Assembly (NCBI GenBank): GCA_964569245.1 | Contig: CAZMTK010000001.1 | Coordinates: forward strand, 186,001-250,000 | Length of the DNA stretch: 64,000 nucleotides | Direction of reading: 5' to 3' | From: JAAYTY01 sp964569245 | GTDB taxonomy: Bacteria > Fermentibacterota > Fermentibacteria > Fermentibacterales > Fermentibacteraceae | Part shown: piece after piece, positions 61,182 through 64,000 of the stretch | How the letters are laid out: each line of letters begins with the position of its first letter | Position numbering within the stretch: the stretch's first letter is position 1 | Notes under the pieces: generated by a model | Database searches by the model: none | What the model saw: the letters and a program-made list of their open reading frames with translations, nothing else | What the model was told of the DNA's origin: nothing | Position numbers and translations under genes: made by a program

Positions 61182-62096
61182 TCATCCTCCGGGCTGTGAA
61201 ATCCACCGGGCCAGCGAGACCTCGTCATTGCCATCCCACTCGTGGTCCCACGGGATCCGGGCCAGCATGTTCATCTGCCTCCTGGCGAATCTCCAGGTGT
61301 CGGACTCGATCCTCCGGCGGGCCTCCTCGAGGGTGCAGAGGCCTTCCAGCATGTCGAGTATCTCCATGTAGCCTATGGTCCTTCCAAGAGCCGAGCTGCG
61401 GCCGTAGCCCCGGCCCGCCAGCCCCTCGACCTCCTCCACGAGACCACGGGCGAACATCCAGGCGGTCCGTGCCGAGATCCTTGCCCGCAGCGTCTCCGGC
61501 GGGACGACCATCCTTATGCAGACCACTCCCGACGCGCCGGACCCGCCCCTCCTCGAGCTCGTCGCGGTCCTGCCCGACTGGAGGATGATCTCGAGAGCCC
61601 TAAGGGTCCTCACCATGTCCCCGGGGCTGATCCTGTCGGCAGAGGCGGGATCGAGCCGGTCGAGGAACCTCCTGAGCTCTCCGGGAGAGCCCGATTCGAT
61701 CTCGATCAGGACGTTCCTGAGTTCCCGGCAGGTCCCGGGAAGAGCGTCGAGCATGCCGGCGAAAGCCATGAGATAGAGGGCCGTCCCGCCAGCCACGACA
61801 GGCAGGGCGCCTCTCGACCTGATGTCCGCGACAGCAGCGGCGGCATCCACGGAGAAGCGCCATGCCGAATAGCCCTCGTCGGGCTCCAGGATGTCGAGGA
61901 GATGGTGCGGCAGCTTCTGCCTGTCCTCGAGGGCGGGCTTGGCGGTGCCGATGTCCATGCCCCTGTAGACCTGTCGCGAGTCGGCGCTGACTATCTCCAT
62001 CCCGATCCTGTCCGCGAGCCTGAGCAGGGCGTCGGTCTTCCCGCAGGCCGTCGGCCCCGACAGAACCGGAACAGAGGGAAGGCACTGCGCGGTCAA
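61182..62096 (-). CDS. miaA: tRNA dimethylallyltransferase
   Basis: A 304-residue enzyme that adds a dimethylallyl group to A37 of tRNAs reading UNN codons. Motifs are the P-loop GPTACGKT, DSRQVYRGMDIGTAKP, PVVAGGTALYLMAF and the C-terminal TWRFARRQMNML. It starts at TTG 62096 in a TTGA overlap with mutL. mutL-miaA linkage is common among bacteria. Confidence 0.93.
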   Translation of the reverse strand: MTAQCLPSVPVLSGPTACGKTDALLRLADRIGMEIVSADSRQVYRGMDIGTAKPALEDRQKLPHHLLDILEPDEGYSAWRFSVDAAAAVADIRSRGALPVVAGGTALYLMAFAGMLDALPGTCRELRNVLIEIESGSPGELRRFLDRLDPASADRISPGDMVRTLRALEIILQSGRTATSSRRGGSGASGVVCIRMVVPPETLRARISARTAWMFARGLVEEVEGLAGRGYGRSSALGRTIGYMEILDMLEGLCTLEEARRRIESDTWRFARRQMNMLARIPWDHEWDGNDEVSLARWISQPGG

Positions 62097-63757
62097 CGCC
62101 CGAATCTCCTCTCCAGCTCCTCGAACGGTATCTCGACTATCGTCGGCCGGCCGTGGGGGCAGTGAAACGGGTCCGCAGTGGCGAAGAGCATGTCCAGCAT
62201 CTCCCTGGCCGCAGCGGGATCGAGGATCTCGCCGAACTTCACAGCAGCCGCGCAGGCGGCAGCGGCGGCAGACCTCTCGTATGGAGCCATGACGGCGGAG
62301 GCCGGGTCGCCCAGCACGGAAAGAGCCTCCGAAAGGGCCGCGAGGCCCGACCGTGCTCCTGCGGGGATCGCATTCAGCACCACCCTCTCCCCTTCGATCT
62401 CGTAGTCGAAGCCTGCCGCCGAGAGGATGCCGGCGCCCGCCGTGAGAAGAGCCGCTGATTCCGGATCGAGGTCCACCGGCTCGGGCAGCAGGAGCCTCTG
62501 GGAAGGCAGCGTCCCGCCGGAGGCCAGCCGGTGGAGAGCCATCTCGTAGAGGATCCTCTCGTGAGCCGCATGCTGGTCCACGACCACCATGCCGCCGGAG
62601 ACCGACGACACCAGATAGCTCCGCCCGAGCTGGACCACGGTGGCGGGATCGGGCATGGGGCGGCCGGGCTGAACGACGGGCATGCAGAGTTCAAGCGCAG
62701 CCTCCATGACCCCGGAGCCCGCAGTCTCCGGGCTAGGGGGCGCGGAAGGCGAGGTGAAGCCGGCAACCATCGAGGAGGCGACGCTGTCCCGCCTGTCCAG
62801 GACGGCTGCTCCCGCCGCGCGCGCGACGGCAGCCTCTATGGAGGAGGGACTGCGGAAGCGTACCTCCAGCTTGGCGGGATGCACGTTGAAATCCACCTCG
62901 GAGACCGGGACGGAGATCACGGCGACGCTCAGGGGGGTTCCTGCCGGGCCCGAGAAGAACCTCTCCAGCACTGCGGAGACGAGCCTTGCCTGAACGGGCC
63001 TCCCGTTCACGATGACGAACCCCTGAGGACGGCCGGGCGACCTCCTCTCCTCTAGCACGACCAGCCTGCAGGAGACTCCCCCATCCGATGCCGAGACGTC
63101 GGTGACGCGTCCGCAGAATGTCGTGCCGAGCCTCTGCGCAAGCCTGTCCGGAATGTCGCCCGGAGCGATGGAGAAGACCCTGGACCCGTTGTGGGAGTAA
63201 TCCATCCGCACGTCCGGCCTGGCGAGCGCGAGCCCCGTCAGATGGCGCGCCATCCAGGCGGCCTCGGTCTCGACGGACCTGAGGAATCGCCTCCGGGCGG
63301 GCTGATTGAAGAAGAGCCCGGCCACCTCGACGGTGGTGCCTCTGGTTCTCGAAGCGGGCTCGATCCCCTTCAGGATGCCGCCGTCCATCTCCAGAGCCCA
63401 TGCCTCTCCGCCCTCGGAGGATACGATCCTCATGTGGCTGACCGCAGCTATGCTGGGAAGGGCCTCGCCCCTGAACCCGAGGGTCGCCACCTCGTGCAGC
63501 TCGGAAGCCTGCGTCAGCTTGCTCGTCGCGTGCCTCCTGACGGACATGAGCAGATCCTGTCTGCTCATCCCGCTGCCGTCGTCCCTGACCACGATCATCC
63601 GCCTGCCTCCCTCGAGGGCTTCGACGGAAACGGCCGAGGCGCCTGCGTCCAGCGAGTTCTCCACGAGCTCCTTTACAACGGATGCGGGGCGCTCCACAAC
63701 CTCGCCTGCGGCGATGAGGTTCACCACTTCGTCGGAGAGCACCCTGATGCCGCCCAT
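62093..63757 (-). CDS. mutL: DNA mismatch repair protein MutL
   Basis: A 554-residue GHKL ATPase. The N-terminal half has IAAGEVVERPASVVKELVENS, DDGSGM, ATSKL, GFRGEALPSIAAVS and a FNVHPAKLEVRF block. The C-terminal half has DQHAAHERILYE and ends CPHGRPTIVEIPF, typical of the regulatory dimerisation domain. The metal-binding endonuclease motif DQHAAHERxxYE is present, so it may be a nicking MutL. The ATG at 63757 has AAAGGAAAG upstream; an in-frame ATG at 63805 lies inside the tRNA and is rejected. Confidence 0.94.
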   Translation of the reverse strand: MGGIRVLSDEVVNLIAAGEVVERPASVVKELVENSLDAGASAVSVEALEGGRRMIVVRDDGSGMSRQDLLMSVRRHATSKLTQASELHEVATLGFRGEALPSIAAVSHMRIVSSEGGEAWALEMDGGILKGIEPASRTRGTTVEVAGLFFNQPARRRFLRSVETEAAWMARHLTGLALARPDVRMDYSHNGSRVFSIAPGDIPDRLAQRLGTTFCGRVTDVSASDGGVSCRLVVLEERRSPGRPQGFVIVNGRPVQARLVSAVLERFFSGPAGTPLSVAVISVPVSEVDFNVHPAKLEVRFRSPSSIEAAVARAAGAAVLDRRDSVASSMVAGFTSPSAPPSPETAGSGVMEAALELCMPVVQPGRPMPDPATVVQLGRSYLVSSVSGGMVVVDQHAAHERILYEMALHRLASGGTLPSQRLLLPEPVDLDPESAALLTAGAGILSAAGFDYEIEGERVVLNAIPAGARSGLAALSEALSVLGDPASAVMAPYERSAAAAACAAAVKFGEILDPAAAREMLDMLFATADPFHCPHGRPTIVEIPFEELERRFGR

Positions 63758-63768
63758 CTTTCCTTTCG

Positions 63769-63854
63769 TGGTGCCGGGGAAGGGATTCGAACCCTTACGG
63801 CCCATGGCCGACGGATTTTAAGTCCGTCGTGTCTGCCAGTTCCACCACCCCGGC
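63769..63854 (-). tRNA. tRNA-Leu (anticodon TAA)
   Basis: An 86-nt class II tRNA on the minus strand with encoded CCA: acceptor GCCGGGG/CCCCGGC, anticodon loop CTTAAAA (TAA), a long variable arm (GGCCATGGGCC region) and T-arm AGGG-TTCGAAT-CCCT. Only 11 nt separate its CCA from the mutL ATG, so both are probably on one transcript. Confidence 0.95.
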
Positions 63855-63872
63855 GCCGATTTGTTAACGCAG

Positions 63873-63902
63873 TAAATATGGAGCGGCAAGGCGCACAGTC
63901 AA
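63873..63902 (-). promoter_or_regulatory. Promoter of tRNA-Leu and the mutL operon
   Basis: On the minus strand TTGACT (63902-63897), an 18-nt spacer and TATTTA (63878-63873) lie just upstream of the tRNA 5' end at 63854, leaving a leader of about 11 nt. This is the best sigma70-like match in the window. Confidence 0.55.
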
Positions 63903-63970
63903 AGAGCGGAGCGGCATGCGGTTCCGCCAGTCGCGGAGACAGGAGGGTCCGGAGAGAGGCGACCGCCCGG

Positions 63971-64000
63971 CTAGATCTTCACGGTGTCTTCCGCCGCGGG
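63971..64000 (-). CDS. C-terminal end of a gene entering from the right edge (tentative)
   Basis: Read on the minus strand, the last bases give PAAEDTVKI followed by TAG at 63973-63971. The frame is open to the edge, but only nine codons are visible, so the call is tentative. Confidence 0.3.
   Translation of the reverse strand, partial: PAAEDTVKI

Noticed and set aside
63758..63805. Longer MutL start inside tRNA-Leu
   Set aside because: The extra 16 codons are tRNA sequence; ATG 63757 has its own SD and matches the family N-terminus.
1..64000. Prophage, transposon or defence island
   Set aside because: No integrase, transposase, phage structural or toxin-antitoxin gene is seen; gene content is housekeeping and envelope.

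Overview
The window is a gene-dense chromosomal stretch from a high-GC, diderm, uncultivated-looking bacterium. The envelope is Gram-negative: a TonB-dependent receptor, many lipoproteins with lipobox cysteines, a Spy/CpxP-like protein, a membrane-fusion-like lipoprotein and an L,D-transpeptidase. An M14 peptidase ends in a PNPSTG-type C-terminal module of the kind found in FCB-group bacteria, which hints at a Fermentibacterota/Eisenbacteria-like lineage; that placement is an impression, not a test. Arginine codons are mostly AGG. Genes are packed into long operons with ATGA, GTGA, TTGA or TGATG stop/start overlaps. GTG and TTG starts are common, and three genes appear to start at CTG. Two runs of 100 N (24601-24700, 36845-36944) lie inside coding tandem repeats and are assembly gaps of unknown true size.

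Layout. 1-4261 (minus): a truncated membrane protein and two alkaline-phosphatase-superfamily proteins. 4319-10239 (plus): a small lipoprotein, a giant acyl-CoA dehydratase activase and an M18 aminopeptidase. 10308-12058 (minus): a two-gene ABC exporter. 12138-20015 (plus): a flippase-like membrane protein with an FAD oxidoreductase, then a cobalamin riboswitch controlling a BtuB-like receptor and a beta-propeller lipoprotein, then a PHP-glycosyltransferase fusion. tRNA-Pro(TGG) follows on the minus strand. 20324-23662: M14 carboxypeptidase, ribosomal protein L27 and imidazolonepropionase. 23656-31675: a TPR protein with a GspE-N-like module, PilT, two degenerate signalling proteins and a phosphohexomutase. 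31656-38792: a complete MoxR/Bat (aerotolerance-type) operon.

The convergent gap 38793-39365 holds four tandem ~104-nt repeats, each with a terminator-like hairpin pointing at the minus strand, plus one long hairpin. The minus-strand block 39366-55152 is housekeeping: TPR protein, CoaE, MtaB, S1, PlsC, Cmk, RluB-type synthase, ScpB, ScpA, Era, PQQ propeller, L,D-transpeptidase, M15 peptidase, PurN, a possible outer-membrane protein, Pgi and a lipoprotein. 55201-56810 (plus) encodes a lipoprotein and a polysaccharide deacetylase. 56828-63854 (minus) reads tRNA-Leu(TAA), MutL, MiaA, ParB-HTH/TPR protein, Ig-like lipoprotein, ferredoxin-nitroreductase and Spy-like protein.

There is no prophage, transposase, CRISPR array or defence island. 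The most unusual items are the B12-responsive BtuB/BtuG-like pair with its own SD-sequestering hairpin, the tandem terminator-like array, CTG start codons, the pseudo-kinase pair after pilT, and core enzymes (CoaE, Era) with altered nucleotide-binding residues.
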